64,000 bases of DNA from a bacterium (GCA_905221375.1 CAJNCY010000007.1:85167-149166); one strand, 5' to 3'. Counted from the first letter of the stretch, positions 47,638-57,621 are shown. The notes: generated from the letters alone by a model not told the origin. A program made the numbers and translations.

Positions 47638-48441
47638 ATGCAACCAACTTACAACATTGACAACCCAAACTTGTCTTATGAAGCTAAACGTGACTTATGG
47701 CGCATAGGTTTTGGTCTGCAGAAAGTTGACAATCTAGTGCCATCAGCTTATATGGAATCTTTGGCTGAGAAACAGGCTCGGGGAGAACTGACTTATGAGC
47801 AGGTTTATGAGGATGCAACGGCTTATCATCATACTATTGATGCAAGTACGGAAGAGGCAGACTTGGTTTCTCTACGTATTGTAGAACTATTGTCTCGAAG
47901 AGGCTTTAGCTTCAGTCCTGCAACCTTACTTGCTATTCATAAGGAGTTGTTTCAAGATATATTTGAAACCTCTATTCCGGTGGGGCAATTTCGTCAGACC
48001 AATATCACAAAGAATGAACCTGTTTTGAATGGTGAAAGTGTTGTGTACTCTGATTACTCCATGATTCAAATGACATTGGATTATGATTTTAATCAGGAAA
48101 AACAAGTTGCATATGCGACACTAACTCAGGTGGATGTGGTTAAAAAAATCCAGCATTTTATTTCAGGAATCTGGCAGATTCATCCATTTCGCGAAGGAAA
48201 CACTCGGACGGTAACGGTCTTTTTGATTCAGTATCTTCGTGAGTTTGGTTTTGATATTGATAATACACCATTTCAGCAACATTCCAAGTATTTTCGTGAT
48301 GCCTTAGTATTAGATAATGCAAAGATTTTACAGCGACGTCCTGAGTTTTTAACAGCTTTTTTTGAAAATCTCTTGCTCGGTGGTCAAAATGATTTGTCTT
48401 CAGAAAAAATGTATCTAGATTTAGACCTCGATTTTTCATAA
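47638..48441 (+). CDS. Fic-family protein (probable AMPylating/NMPylating enzyme)
   Basis: A 267-residue protein. The Fic catalytic loop IHPFREGNTR (H182 to R190, HPFxxGNxR) is intact. An N-terminal helical segment (residues ~12-65) resembles VbhA-type antitoxin modules (VPSAYMESLAEKQARGELT), but the inhibitory [S/T]xxxE[G/N] motif reads as LQKVDN. GAAAGG precedes the ATG. It lies between the methyltransferase remnant and the TOTE-like gene. Target unknown. Confidence 0.88.
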   Translation: MQPTYNIDNPNLSYEAKRDLWRIGFGLQKVDNLVPSAYMESLAEKQARGELTYEQVYEDATAYHHTIDASTEEADLVSLRIVELLSRRGFSFSPATLLAIHKELFQDIFETSIPVGQFRQTNITKNEPVLNGESVVYSDYSMIQMTLDYDFNQEKQVAYATLTQVDVVKKIQHFISGIWQIHPFREGNTRTVTVFLIQYLREFGFDIDNTPFQQHSKYFRDALVLDNAKILQRRPEFLTAFFENLLLGGQNDLSSEKMYLDLDLDFS

Positions 48442-48499
48442 TCCTAATACTGAGTAAACATTGAATTTTAGGCAAAAATGAAGTAAATATTCCTACAAG

Positions 48500-48549
48500 A
48501 AAACGCATATCATCAAAGATTTAGGTCGCTTGATAATATGTGTTTTTTT
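48500..48549 (+). terminator. Terminator after the Fic gene
   Basis: AAAACGCATATCATCAA (48500-48516) pairs with TTGATAATATGTGTTTT (48530 onward) with one mismatch, followed by T's. Confidence 0.75.
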
Positions 48550-48677
48550 AATTTTATAGATTGCTCGTTTAAACTCTATTTATCTCGTACTTTCAGTGCC
48601 ATTCGGATTTTATTTTCGTGTACAATTTCAGCCATTCTTGTTATAATCAGCCTATAGGAATCAAGGAGGGGAATCTT

Positions 48678-51356
48678 ATGGCTGTTTTTGTGTCTTTGGA
48701 TGGAATTGTGGTAGAAGTACTTGATGTCTTTTCTTCTTTTAATGGGGATAGTGAGTTTTTCTTGTGTAAACGTCTTAAAGATAAGAGTCAGTTTGTTATG
48801 GAACGCTCTCGGTTCGAGGGGATGTTCCAACTTCAAAGTAGTCACTTGACGACGCAAGAAAAATTACAATTGTTTACCTCCGTGTTTGCTGGCCGTTATG
48901 ATGTTTATGCTAAGAGTTTTATCAATGATCAAGGGAAAATTCAGTATTTTCCATCCTATGATTATGGTTGGAAGCAGTTGCCGCCTGAAAAACGGAGTTT
49001 CCAGACATTGACGGATTCCGTTTTGAAATCTCATTTTCGTGGGGAGACAGCTATCGGTATCTTTCCTATGCACTTAGATGATAGCTGTTATTTTTTGGTA
49101 CTGGATTTGGACGAAGGAGATTGGAAAGAAGCCGGTTTAGCCATTCGAAGAATAGCCAGGGAACGCCAGATGGAAGTCCATCTAGAGATTTCTCGTTCGG
49201 GTCACGGACTCCATATTTGGTTCTTCTTTGAGGAAGCGATTCCGTGTCGAGAGGCTCGCTTGTTTGGAAAGAAACTATTAGAATTGGCTATGCAGGAAAG
49301 TATGCAACTGTCCTTTGATTCTTTTGATCGCATGTTTCCAAATCAGGATGTTCTTCCTAAAGGTGGATTTGGTAATTTGATTGCCTTGCCTTTTCAAGGA
49401 GAAGCTTATCATCAAGGGCGAACGGTCTTTGTGGATGAACATTTTCAACCTTATGAAGACCAATGGAGGTATCTACAAGAAATCCAGAGGATTTCAACTG
49501 CTAAAGTTGCACTGTTAATTCAAGAGGAGTTAGGCAAGCAAGAATTGGATAAGGAGTTGAAGGTCGTCTTATCCAATATGATCCAACTTGAAAAATCGTC
49601 TGTGACACCAAAGACACTGTTTTTCTTGAAAAATATGGCTTCGTTTTCTAATCCCGAATTTTATTTAAAACAGGCGATGCGACAGCCAACCTATCAAATT
49701 CCTGAGCGAATGTATTTATTTGGAGAATCCGATTATTATTTATGGCTGCCAAGAGGCTTGCTATATCCATTGCAAGATAAATTTAAGCAGGTATCTGTGG
49801 AAGATAGGAGAAAGGTACAAAGGTCCATTAGAGTGGAATTTAAGGGAGAACTCACTTTTGAGCAAGAGTTAGCCCTGTCAGATATGATTTCCAAAGAAAA
49901 TGGTTTACTCCATGCGGAGACTGGTTTTGGGAAGACCGTTTTAGGTGCTGCTCTCATCTCTGAACGGAAGGCCAAAACAATTATCCTAGTTCATAATAAG
50001 CAACTCTTAGACCAATGGCTGGATCGTTTAAACCATTTTTTGACTTTCGAAGAGGCAGAAGCTACCCGTTATACGGCATCAGGTCGTGAAAAGATAATAG
50101 GCTATGTTGGCCAGTACGGTGGGACTAAGAAATGGCTGAGTAAACTGGTTGATGTTGTTATGATTCAATCTCTATTTAAGTTGGAAAATGGTCAAAGTCT
50201 TTTGGATAAGTATGAGATGATGATTGTGGATGAGTGTCATCACGTGTCTGCTTTTATGTTTGAAAAAGTTGTTGCTCAGTTTAGAGGAAAGTATCTTTAC
50301 GGTTTGACGGCTACGCCTGAGCGTAAGAATGGTCATGAGCCTATTGTTTTTCAGAGAATTGGTGAGATACTTCATACTGCTGATAAGAGGGAAACGGATT
50401 TTAAACGGCAATTGCAATTAAGATTCACTTCTTTTGGTCATTTGGAGATTGAAAAGACCAAAGCAAGTAATTTTATCCAGCTTAGTGATTGGATTGCTAC
50501 TGACTCAGTGAGGAATCAGTTGATTCTCAAGGATATTCTAGACCAAGTGGCAGAAGGGCGGAATATCTTGGTTCTAGTCAATCGAATTCAACAGATAGAT
50601 GTCTTTGAAAAATTATTGAAAGAGAAAGAGGTTGATGATTTTTATATTATTAGTGGCAAAACCAAAGTCCGAGAGAGAACAAGTTTACTGGAGACGCTAG
50701 AACAGCTAGATAACGGATTTGTTTTGTTGTCTACTGGAAAATACATTGGCGAAGGTTTTGACTTACCTCAGCTAGACACGCTTATCTTGGCAGCACCTTT
50801 TTCTTGGAAAAATAATTTAATTCAGTATGCAGGTCGGATTCATCGAGACTACAAGGATAAGTCTTTAGTGCGGATTTTCGATTATGTGGATATTCATGTT
50901 CCTTATTTAGAAAAGATGTTTCAGAAACGACAAGTAGCTTATCGAAAGATGGATTATCGTGCCATTGAGGGGGAGGAGAAACAATTCGTTTATGTTGATA
51001 GTAGATATGAGAATGTGTTGAGAGAGGACTTATCAGGGGAAAGACAGGAATGTATGCTTATTTTACCTTATGTGCACCAGACAAAACTGATGAATTTTCT
51101 AAAAGAATTTAGGATTAGTCAAATTGAGATATGTATACCAGAGACTGTTACAAACAAATCCTGGCTATCCCAGTTGAAGAGCAAGAAGATTAAAGTGTCT
51201 TTTACTCAATCAAAAATAGTCACACCTATTCTATTGGTGAACAAGACCATTGTTTGGTATGGTGCAATGCCATTATTAGGGAAGGTAGATGAAATGACCA
51301 TACTACGTTTGGAATCAACTAGTATAGCTTCTGAAATAGTGGCAGGTTTACGATAG
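48678..51356 (+). CDS. TOTE-type primase-helicase conflict protein
   Basis: An 892-residue fusion. Residues ~70-290 look like an archaeo-eukaryotic primase domain of the TOTE conflict-system type: DLD at 143-145, SRSGHGLHIW at 172-181 and FDSFDRMFPNQD near 213-224. Residues ~385-735 form an SF2 helicase: Walker A AETGFGKT (413-420), DECH (518-521), TATPE (544-548) and QYAGRIHR (716-723). The C-terminal ~90 residues resemble a degenerate PLD-like module (NKTIVWYGAMPLLG) often seen in such proteins. The ATG at 48678 follows AAGGAGGGG; a GTG 60 bases upstream is rejected. A likely anti-phage or anti-plasmid factor by family; not proven. Confidence 0.82.
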   Translation: MAVFVSLDGIVVEVLDVFSSFNGDSEFFLCKRLKDKSQFVMERSRFEGMFQLQSSHLTTQEKLQLFTSVFAGRYDVYAKSFINDQGKIQYFPSYDYGWKQLPPEKRSFQTLTDSVLKSHFRGETAIGIFPMHLDDSCYFLVLDLDEGDWKEAGLAIRRIARERQMEVHLEISRSGHGLHIWFFFEEAIPCREARLFGKKLLELAMQESMQLSFDSFDRMFPNQDVLPKGGFGNLIALPFQGEAYHQGRTVFVDEHFQPYEDQWRYLQEIQRISTAKVALLIQEELGKQELDKELKVVLSNMIQLEKSSVTPKTLFFLKNMASFSNPEFYLKQAMRQPTYQIPERMYLFGESDYYLWLPRGLLYPLQDKFKQVSVEDRRKVQRSIRVEFKGELTFEQELALSDMISKENGLLHAETGFGKTVLGAALISERKAKTIILVHNKQLLDQWLDRLNHFLTFEEAEATRYTASGREKIIGYVGQYGGTKKWLSKLVDVVMIQSLFKLENGQSLLDKYEMMIVDECHHVSAFMFEKVVAQFRGKYLYGLTATPERKNGHEPIVFQRIGEILHTADKRETDFKRQLQLRFTSFGHLEIEKTKASNFIQLSDWIATDSVRNQLILKDILDQVAEGRNILVLVNRIQQIDVFEKLLKEKEVDDFYIISGKTKVRERTSLLETLEQLDNGFVLLSTGKYIGEGFDLPQLDTLILAAPFSWKNNLIQYAGRIHRDYKDKSLVRIFDYVDIHVPYLEKMFQKRQVAYRKMDYRAIEGEEKQFVYVDSRYENVLREDLSGERQECMLILPYVHQTKLMNFLKEFRISQIEICIPETVTNKSWLSQLKSKKIKVSFTQSKIVTPILLVNKTIVWYGAMPLLGKVDEMTILRLESTSIASEIVAGLR

Positions 51357-51628
51357 AGAAAACTTTTAAAAATTTCTATGTATGATTTTCATTTTGAATC
51401 AAACGTCTCATACTTAATTCCACCATAAAAATCCGTTTTAGACTAATTTCCACTTTGGTTGGGCAAGTGGAAGTTACTTTGAGAAGTTAGCCCAATAAAA
51501 GTCCTGTCACTTTCTCCCCCTTAACCTTTGACTATTCTGTAAAATTATCGTAAAATAAAGAGTAAATGATAAAATGAGGTCAGAGTCTGTTCGCTCTGGC
51601 GATAGTAGTATAAATGAGGAGAAACGCT

Positions 51629-52216
51629 TTGGAATTAGAAGTATTTGCTGGGCAAGAAAAAAGTGAACTATCTATGATTGAGGTAGCGCGTGCTATCTTG
51701 GAACTTCGTGGTCGCGATCATGAGATGCATTTTAGTGATCTTGTAAACGAAATTCAAAACTACCTTGGAACATCAAACAGCGATATCCGTGAAGCCTTGC
51801 CTTTGTTCTACACAGAGTTGAACTTTGACGGTAGCTTCATCTCACTTGGAGACAACAAATGGGGTCTTCGTTCATGGTATGGTGTGGACGAAATCGACGA
51901 AGAAATTATCGCTCTTGAAGAAAATGACGACGATGAAGTGGCACCAAAAGCTAAGAAAAAACGTGTCAATGCCTTCATGGATGGCGATTCAGATGCTATT
52001 GACTACAATGCGGATGATCCAGAAGACGAAGATGCATACGAAGCAGATCCAGCTCTTTCATACGATGATGAAAATCCAGATGATGAGAAAAATGAAGTGG
52101 AAGCTTACGATGCAGAAATCAACGAAATCGCTCCAGATGACTTGGGAGAAGACGTGGATCTCAACGAAGAAGATGATGAGTTTTCAGATGATGATACTGA
52201 AAATATCGAGGAATAA
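51629..52216 (+). CDS. rpoE: DNA-directed RNA polymerase delta subunit
   Basis: A 195-residue protein with an N-terminal HARE-HTH domain (~1-95, [24 protein letters not shown]) and a long acidic C-terminal tail (Asp/Glu runs). It improves promoter selectivity and polymerase recycling. The start is TTG at 51629, 8 bases after GAGGAG; ATG 51614 contains that ribosome site and would add five residues not typical of the family. Confidence 0.95.
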   Translation: MELEVFAGQEKSELSMIEVARAILELRGRDHEMHFSDLVNEIQNYLGTSNSDIREALPLFYTELNFDGSFISLGDNKWGLRSWYGVDEIDEEIIALEENDDDEVAPKAKKKRVNAFMDGDSDAIDYNADDPEDEDAYEADPALSYDDENPDDEKNEVEAYDAEINEIAPDDLGEDVDLNEEDDEFSDDDTENIEE

Positions 52217-52226
52217 AAATTAGCTA

Positions 52227-52313
52227 TTGACAATTATCCTATTTTTAGGTATCATATTGTTCGGGCACCTCTTTTAGAGGTCGGGGCTCCCTAGTTCTTA
52301 GGGAGCTATTTTT
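52227..52313 (+). promoter_or_regulatory. pyrG promoter and CTP-sensing attenuator
   Basis: TTGACA (52227-52232) and TATCAT (52250-52255) are 17 bases apart. The expected start is GGGC at 52263-52266. Then come an ACCTC-ttta-GAGGT hairpin and a GCTCCCTA / TAGGGAGC terminator (52286-52306) with T tail. As in the Bacillus pyrG leader, low CTP should cause repeated G addition at GGGC, and the poly-G would pair with CUCCC to prevent termination. Confidence 0.85.
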
Positions 52314-52439
52314 GTTTTTAAAGAAGTTATCTTCTTGTATTTTAGTTGTGAATCTGGTGCAGTCGTCCCAGATTATTCTTATTAGTAGGGTCTTGTTTCC
52401 TATGTCCCCTCGTAGTCAACAAGGCCTTGAGCATTTTAG

Positions 52440-54059
<1,620 letters not shown>

Positions 54060-54065
54060 CAAAAT

Positions 54066-54098
54066 CAGAACCTTTGAGAAGAATCTCAGAGGTTTTTT
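54066..54098 (+). terminator. Terminator after pyrG
   Basis: AACCTTTGAG and CTCAGAGGTT pair with one mismatch, then T6. Confidence 0.85.
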
Positions 54099-54120
54099 GC
54101 TTGCATATTTAGGATATGAG

Positions 54121-54148
54121 TTGCAAAATAAAAACATAGTGATATAAT
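54121..54148 (+). promoter_or_regulatory. Promoter of the choline-binding protein gene
   Basis: TTGCAA (54121-54126) and TATAAT (54143-54148, preceded by TGA) are 16 bases apart, about 30 bases before the ATG. Confidence 0.75.
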
Positions 54149-54177
54149 TAACATAAAAATCCTAAGGAGGATCTATA

Positions 54178-55251
54178 ATGAAAAAAATCACATTATTTAG
54201 TTTGTCTCTAGCTGGTCTAGCTTTACTGGCTTTTCCACATTCAGGGCAGGCATTTGAGCTTAAAGAAGAATGGGTTGTTAAGTGTGGAGTACAGTATCAA
54301 GATGGCAAGATTCTTCGGTTTAACAATGGTCATGAAGTGGATATCAAAGTCTTGGATTTGCCAAAAACCGAGAAAATCGAGTGGACGGTTAGTCTTGATG
54401 GTCAAGATCAGACAGTCAATTTTCTAGGTCAAGAAAAGGACAAGTCTATGATTGGTATAGAAGGGCGTTACCTGAATTTCTATGTTCCATATGGCTATAG
54501 AGGAGATATCAAGGTCGAGGCTAAGAGCGACAACGAAGTGAAGACCTGGTCAACGAAAGTTGTGGATGATATTCATAATGATAGTGGAAAGAGAGGTTAC
54601 TATCGTATTGAAGAATCAAATGATCAATACACTTACCTCGATGCTAAATGGGATTATCAAACCAAGACTTACACTGCTACTTTACCAGAGACTGTCAATG
54701 GTCAAAAAGTCTTTGCTTGGGCAGACTATGACAATGGCGAGTTGAAACTTGAAAAACTAAAATCTATCAGTCACAAATATGATGGAGGAGCTTTCAAAGA
54801 ACTTTATCCGATTGTAAAAGCCGAAAGCTGGCTAAAATCAAACCAAAACTGGTATTATCAAAAACAAGGTCAATTAGTAGAGAAGGATTGGGTTAAAGAC
54901 AAGGGAACTTGGTACTTTATGGATGATAAAGGAGTCATGTTCAATCAAACTTGGCTCTATCAAGGTGGTAACTGGTATGCCTTTAAATCTTCGGGAGCTA
55001 TGATTGCTAGTGATTGGCTTTACGACCAAGGCAAGTGGTACTATTTATCAACTTCAGGAGCCATGAAAGCAAGCACTTGGGTTTATGATAAGGGAGAATG
55101 GTATTATGTAAGTTCTTCTGGTGCCATGCTAGCGAATGATTGGGTCAAAGATAATGGCAAGTGGTATTATCTAGCTTCATCAGGTAAGATGCTTCGTAAT
55201 ACCTACACACCTGATGGTTATTACGTTGGCAACTTAGGTGCCTGGCAATAA
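54178..55251 (+). CDS. Choline-binding surface protein
   Basis: A 357-residue secreted protein. A signal peptide ends near residue 26 (PHSGQA). Residues ~27-215 form a unique domain I do not recognise. The C-terminal ~130 residues hold about six choline-binding repeats (NWYYQKQGQLVEKDW, TWYFMDDKGVMFNQTW and similar), which would anchor it to phosphocholine on teichoic acids. Ends YYVGNLGAWQ. AAGGAGG precedes the ATG. No known hydrolase motif is seen, so it may be an adhesin or regulator rather than an autolysin. Confidence 0.88.
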   Translation: MKKITLFSLSLAGLALLAFPHSGQAFELKEEWVVKCGVQYQDGKILRFNNGHEVDIKVLDLPKTEKIEWTVSLDGQDQTVNFLGQEKDKSMIGIEGRYLNFYVPYGYRGDIKVEAKSDNEVKTWSTKVVDDIHNDSGKRGYYRIEESNDQYTYLDAKWDYQTKTYTATLPETVNGQKVFAWADYDNGELKLEKLKSISHKYDGGAFKELYPIVKAESWLKSNQNWYYQKQGQLVEKDWVKDKGTWYFMDDKGVMFNQTWLYQGGNWYAFKSSGAMIASDWLYDQGKWYYLSTSGAMKASTWVYDKGEWYYVSSSGAMLANDWVKDNGKWYYLASSGKMLRNTYTPDGYYVGNLGAWQ

Positions 55252-55255
55252 GAAT

Positions 55256-55403
55256 AATACTCTTCGAAAATCTCTTCAAACCACGTCAGTTTCATCCACA
55301 ACCTCAAAACAGTGTTTTGAGCTGACTTCTTCAATTCTATCTATAATCTCAAAGCGCTGCTTTGAGCAACCTGCGGCTAGCTTCCTAGTTTGCTCTAGTA
55401 TAA
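55256..55403 (+). repeat. BOX element with truncated boxC
   Basis: Begins TAATACTCTTCGAAAATCTC and contains two copies of the CTCAAA...TTTGAG segment. It reaches GCTTCCTAGTTTGCTC but then goes straight to TAGTATA, lacking the usual TTTGATTTTCATTGA. It starts 4 bases after the choline-binding protein stop. Confidence 0.85.
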
Positions 55404-55436
55404 GAAGTCCGTTTCCTTAAAGGAAGGGGCTTTTTA
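55404..55436 (+). terminator. Terminator downstream of the choline-binding protein
   Basis: AAGTCCGTTTCCTT and AAGGAAGGGGCTT form an imperfect stem followed by TTTTT. Confidence 0.65.
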
Positions 55437-55460
55437 CTTGCTTTTCTGCTGCTTCCTCAT

Positions 55461-55497
55461 TTGTCCTAAAGCCTTTTTTGTGTTAAAATGAATGGTA
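55461..55497 (+). promoter_or_regulatory. Leaderless promoter of the DUF4651 gene
   Basis: TTGTCC (55461-55466) and TAAAAT (55484-55489, preceded by TGT) are 17 bases apart. The ATG begins at 55497, 7 bases after the -10, so the predicted first base of the mRNA is the start codon. There is no Shine-Dalgarno. Confidence 0.7.
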
Positions 55498-55787
55498 TGA
55501 AAGCTAAAAAAATGTGGATGGCAGGCTTGGCTCTGATAGGTATTGGAAGCCTTGCCCTTGCTACGAAAAAAGTTGCAGATGACCATAAGCTCATGAAGAC
55601 TCAGGAAGAGTTGACAGCGATTGTGCGAGACCATTTTTCAGACATGGGAGAAATTGCGACCTTCTATGTTCAAGTTTATGAAAGTAGTTTGGAGAGCTTG
55701 GTTGGTGGCGTAATCTTTGAGGATGGCCGTCATTATACCTTTGTCTATGAAAATGAAGATCTAGTCTATGAGGAGGAAGTCTTATGA
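55497..55787 (+). CDS. DUF4651-type small anchored protein
   Basis: A 96-residue protein with an N-terminal signal-anchor (MWMAGLALIGIGSLALA) and a small alpha/beta outer domain (IATFYVQVYESS...YTFVYENEDLVYEEE). Matches DUF4651, unknown function. The ATG at 55497 is preferred over 55488 because the latter overlaps the -10 box. It overlaps the thioredoxin-like gene by 4 bases. Confidence 0.8.
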   Translation: MKAKKMWMAGLALIGIGSLALATKKVADDHKLMKTQEELTAIVRDHFSDMGEIATFYVQVYESSLESLVGGVIFEDGRHYTFVYENEDLVYEEEVL

Positions 55788-56101
55788 TACAACCAGCAAG
55801 TTTAGAAGAATTGGCATCTTTAGTAGAAAAAGACGGTAAGAAGGTTTTCCTTTTTGTGGCGGACTGGTGTGGCGATTGCCGTTATATTTATCCTGCCTTG
55901 CCAGAAATTGAGGAGACCAATCCAGAGTTCACCTTTATTCGTGTGGACCGAGACCAGTATATGGATTTAGCCAAACTCTGGGATGTTTATGGAATCCCCA
56001 GCCTTGTTGTTCTAGAAAAGGACAAGGAAATCGGTCGTTTTGTCAATCGCGACCGTAAAAGCAAGCAACAAATTAATAACTTTTTAGTAGGATTGAAATA
56101 G
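55784..56101 (+). CDS. Thioredoxin-family protein
   Basis: A 105-residue thioredoxin-fold protein with the active site WCGDC (CxxC type, residues ~27-31) and a cis-Pro in YGIPSLVV. It lacks a signal peptide, so it works in the cytosol. The CGDC dipeptide differs from thioredoxin CGPC. GAGGAGGAAG precedes the ATG; coupled to the DUF4651 gene. Confidence 0.9.
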   Translation: MIQPASLEELASLVEKDGKKVFLFVADWCGDCRYIYPALPEIEETNPEFTFIRVDRDQYMDLAKLWDVYGIPSLVVLEKDKEIGRFVNRDRKSKQQINNFLVGLK

Positions 56102-56116
56102 GAGAAAATAGAAACA

Positions 56117-56743
56117 ATGATTTTTACATATAACAAAGAACATGTCGGTGATGTCCTTATGGTCATCGTGAAAAACAGTGGAGATGCCAAACTGGATGTA
56201 GAACGCAAAGGCAAGGTAGCTCGTGTTTTCCTCAAAGGTAATGGGGAAACAGTGGCGTGGAATATTTTTGAAGTTTCAAGTTTCTTTGAAATTGAAGAGC
56301 GCGGTCAAGTCTTTTTATCAGATGAGCAAGTAGCTCGTTTGAACCAAGAATTGCAGGCGGAAGGTTTTAAAGAAGAAATTGTCAATGACAAGGAACCTAA
56401 GTTTGTTGTTGGTGAAATTGTCGAGATGGTAGCTCATCCAGATAGTGACCACCTCAACATCTGCCAAGTTGCAGTCGCAAGTGACAAGACAGTGCAAATC
56501 GTTGCAGGGGCTCCCAATGCGCGTGTTGGGTTGAAAACCATTGTGGCTCTTCCTGGAGCTATGATGCCCAAAGGCAATCTTATTTTCCCAGGCGAACTTC
56601 GTGGTGAAAAGAGTTTTGGAATGATGTGCAGTCCTCGTGAATTGCATTTGCCAAACGCTCCGCAAAAACGTGGTATTATTGAATTATCAGAAGACCAAGT
56701 TGTTGGAACTCCATTTGATCCAGCTAAGCACTGGACTGCCTAA
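56117..56743 (+). CDS. ytpR: YtpR-type tRNA-binding domain protein
   Basis: A 208-residue protein with an N-terminal DUF4479-like region and a C-terminal EMAPII/OB tRNA-binding domain (VVGEIVEMVAHPDSDHLNICQV, QIVAGAPNARVG, GEKSFGMMCSPREL) as in the PheRS beta N-terminus. Probably a stand-alone tRNA-binding factor. It follows the thioredoxin gene closely. Confidence 0.9.
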   Translation: MIFTYNKEHVGDVLMVIVKNSGDAKLDVERKGKVARVFLKGNGETVAWNIFEVSSFFEIEERGQVFLSDEQVARLNQELQAEGFKEEIVNDKEPKFVVGEIVEMVAHPDSDHLNICQVAVASDKTVQIVAGAPNARVGLKTIVALPGAMMPKGNLIFPGELRGEKSFGMMCSPRELHLPNAPQKRGIIELSEDQVVGTPFDPAKHWTA

Positions 56744-56784
56744 GAAGTTGTTAGTATCTGATAGACCAGCTAGAAGGAAATAAG

Positions 56785-57546
56785 ATGGCAAAAAATGTTG
56801 TGATTACAGGGGCGACATCAGGAATCGGTGAAGCAATTGCGCGTGCTTATCTGGAGCAAGGTGAGAATGTCGTTCTAACTGGACGACGGATAGACAGACT
56901 AGAAACCCTTAAGTCGGAGTTTGCAGAAACTTTTCCAAATCAAACAGTTTGGACTTTTCCACTGGATGTGACGGATATGGACATGGTAAAGACTGTCTGC
57001 TCTGATATTTTAGAAACGATAGGTCGGATAGACATCTTGGTCAATAATGCCGGACTGGCTCTAGATTTAGCACCTTATCAGGACTATGAAGAGTTGGATA
57101 TGTTGACTATGCTGGATACCAATGTCAAAGGTTTGATGGCAGTCACTCGCTGTTTCTTGCCAGCAATGGTAAAAGCCAATCAAGGACATATCATCAATAT
57201 GGGGTCAACTGCAGGAATTTATGCCTATGCGGGTGCAGCTGTTTACTCAGCCACCAAGGCGGCAGTTAAGACCTTTTCAGATGGACTGCGAATTGATACC
57301 ATTGCGACGGATATCAAGGTGACCACCATTCAGCCTGGAATTGTCGAAACAGATTTTTCTACAGTTCGTTTTCATGGTGATAAAGAACGAGCTGCGTCCG
57401 TTTACCAAGGAATAGAAGCCTTGCAAGCTCAAGATATTGCAGACACAGTAGTCTATGTGACTAGTCAACCTCGTCGTGTTCAGATTACAGATATGACCAT
57501 TATGGCAAATCAACAGGCGACAGGTTTCATGGTTCATAAAAAGTAA
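56785..57546 (+). CDS. Short-chain dehydrogenase (YdfG-like)
   Basis: A 253-residue classical SDR with cofactor motif TGATSGIG at residues 8-15, NNAG near 88, catalytic Ser in MGSTAGI and YSATK (Y and K near 155-159). Closest to the NADP-dependent 3-hydroxy acid/serine dehydrogenase branch. AAGGAAA precedes the ATG. Confidence 0.9.
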   Translation: MAKNVVITGATSGIGEAIARAYLEQGENVVLTGRRIDRLETLKSEFAETFPNQTVWTFPLDVTDMDMVKTVCSDILETIGRIDILVNNAGLALDLAPYQDYEELDMLTMLDTNVKGLMAVTRCFLPAMVKANQGHIINMGSTAGIYAYAGAAVYSATKAAVKTFSDGLRIDTIATDIKVTTIQPGIVETDFSTVRFHGDKERAASVYQGIEALQAQDIADTVVYVTSQPRRVQITDMTIMANQQATGFMVHKK

Positions 57547-57559
57547 AAAATTTCCTCGA

Positions 57560-57586
57560 AAGTTACAAATTTCTGTAACTTTTTTG
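57560..57586 (+). terminator. Terminator between the SDR gene and ssbB
   Basis: AAGTTACA-AATTTC-TGTAACTT followed by T's. Confidence 0.85.
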
Positions 57587-57592
57587 ATTTTC

Positions 57593-57600
57593 TGCGAATA
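57593..57600 (+). promoter_or_regulatory. cin-box-like competence sigma (ComX) promoter of ssbB
   Basis: TGCGAATA (57593-57600) differs by one base from the cin-box TACGAATA. It follows a T-rich stretch as usual, 22 bases before the ssbB ATG. ComX control of ssbB is well known in pneumococcus. Confidence 0.8.
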
Positions 57601-57621
57601 GATAAGTAGGAGGAAGAAAAT

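Noticed and set aside
51357..51628. TTCCACTT/AAGTGGAA hairpin between the TOTE-type gene and rpoE as a terminator
   Set aside because: The stem (about 51447-51473) is real but no T-tract follows, so I do not call a terminator; the rest of the gap is rpoE promoter DNA.
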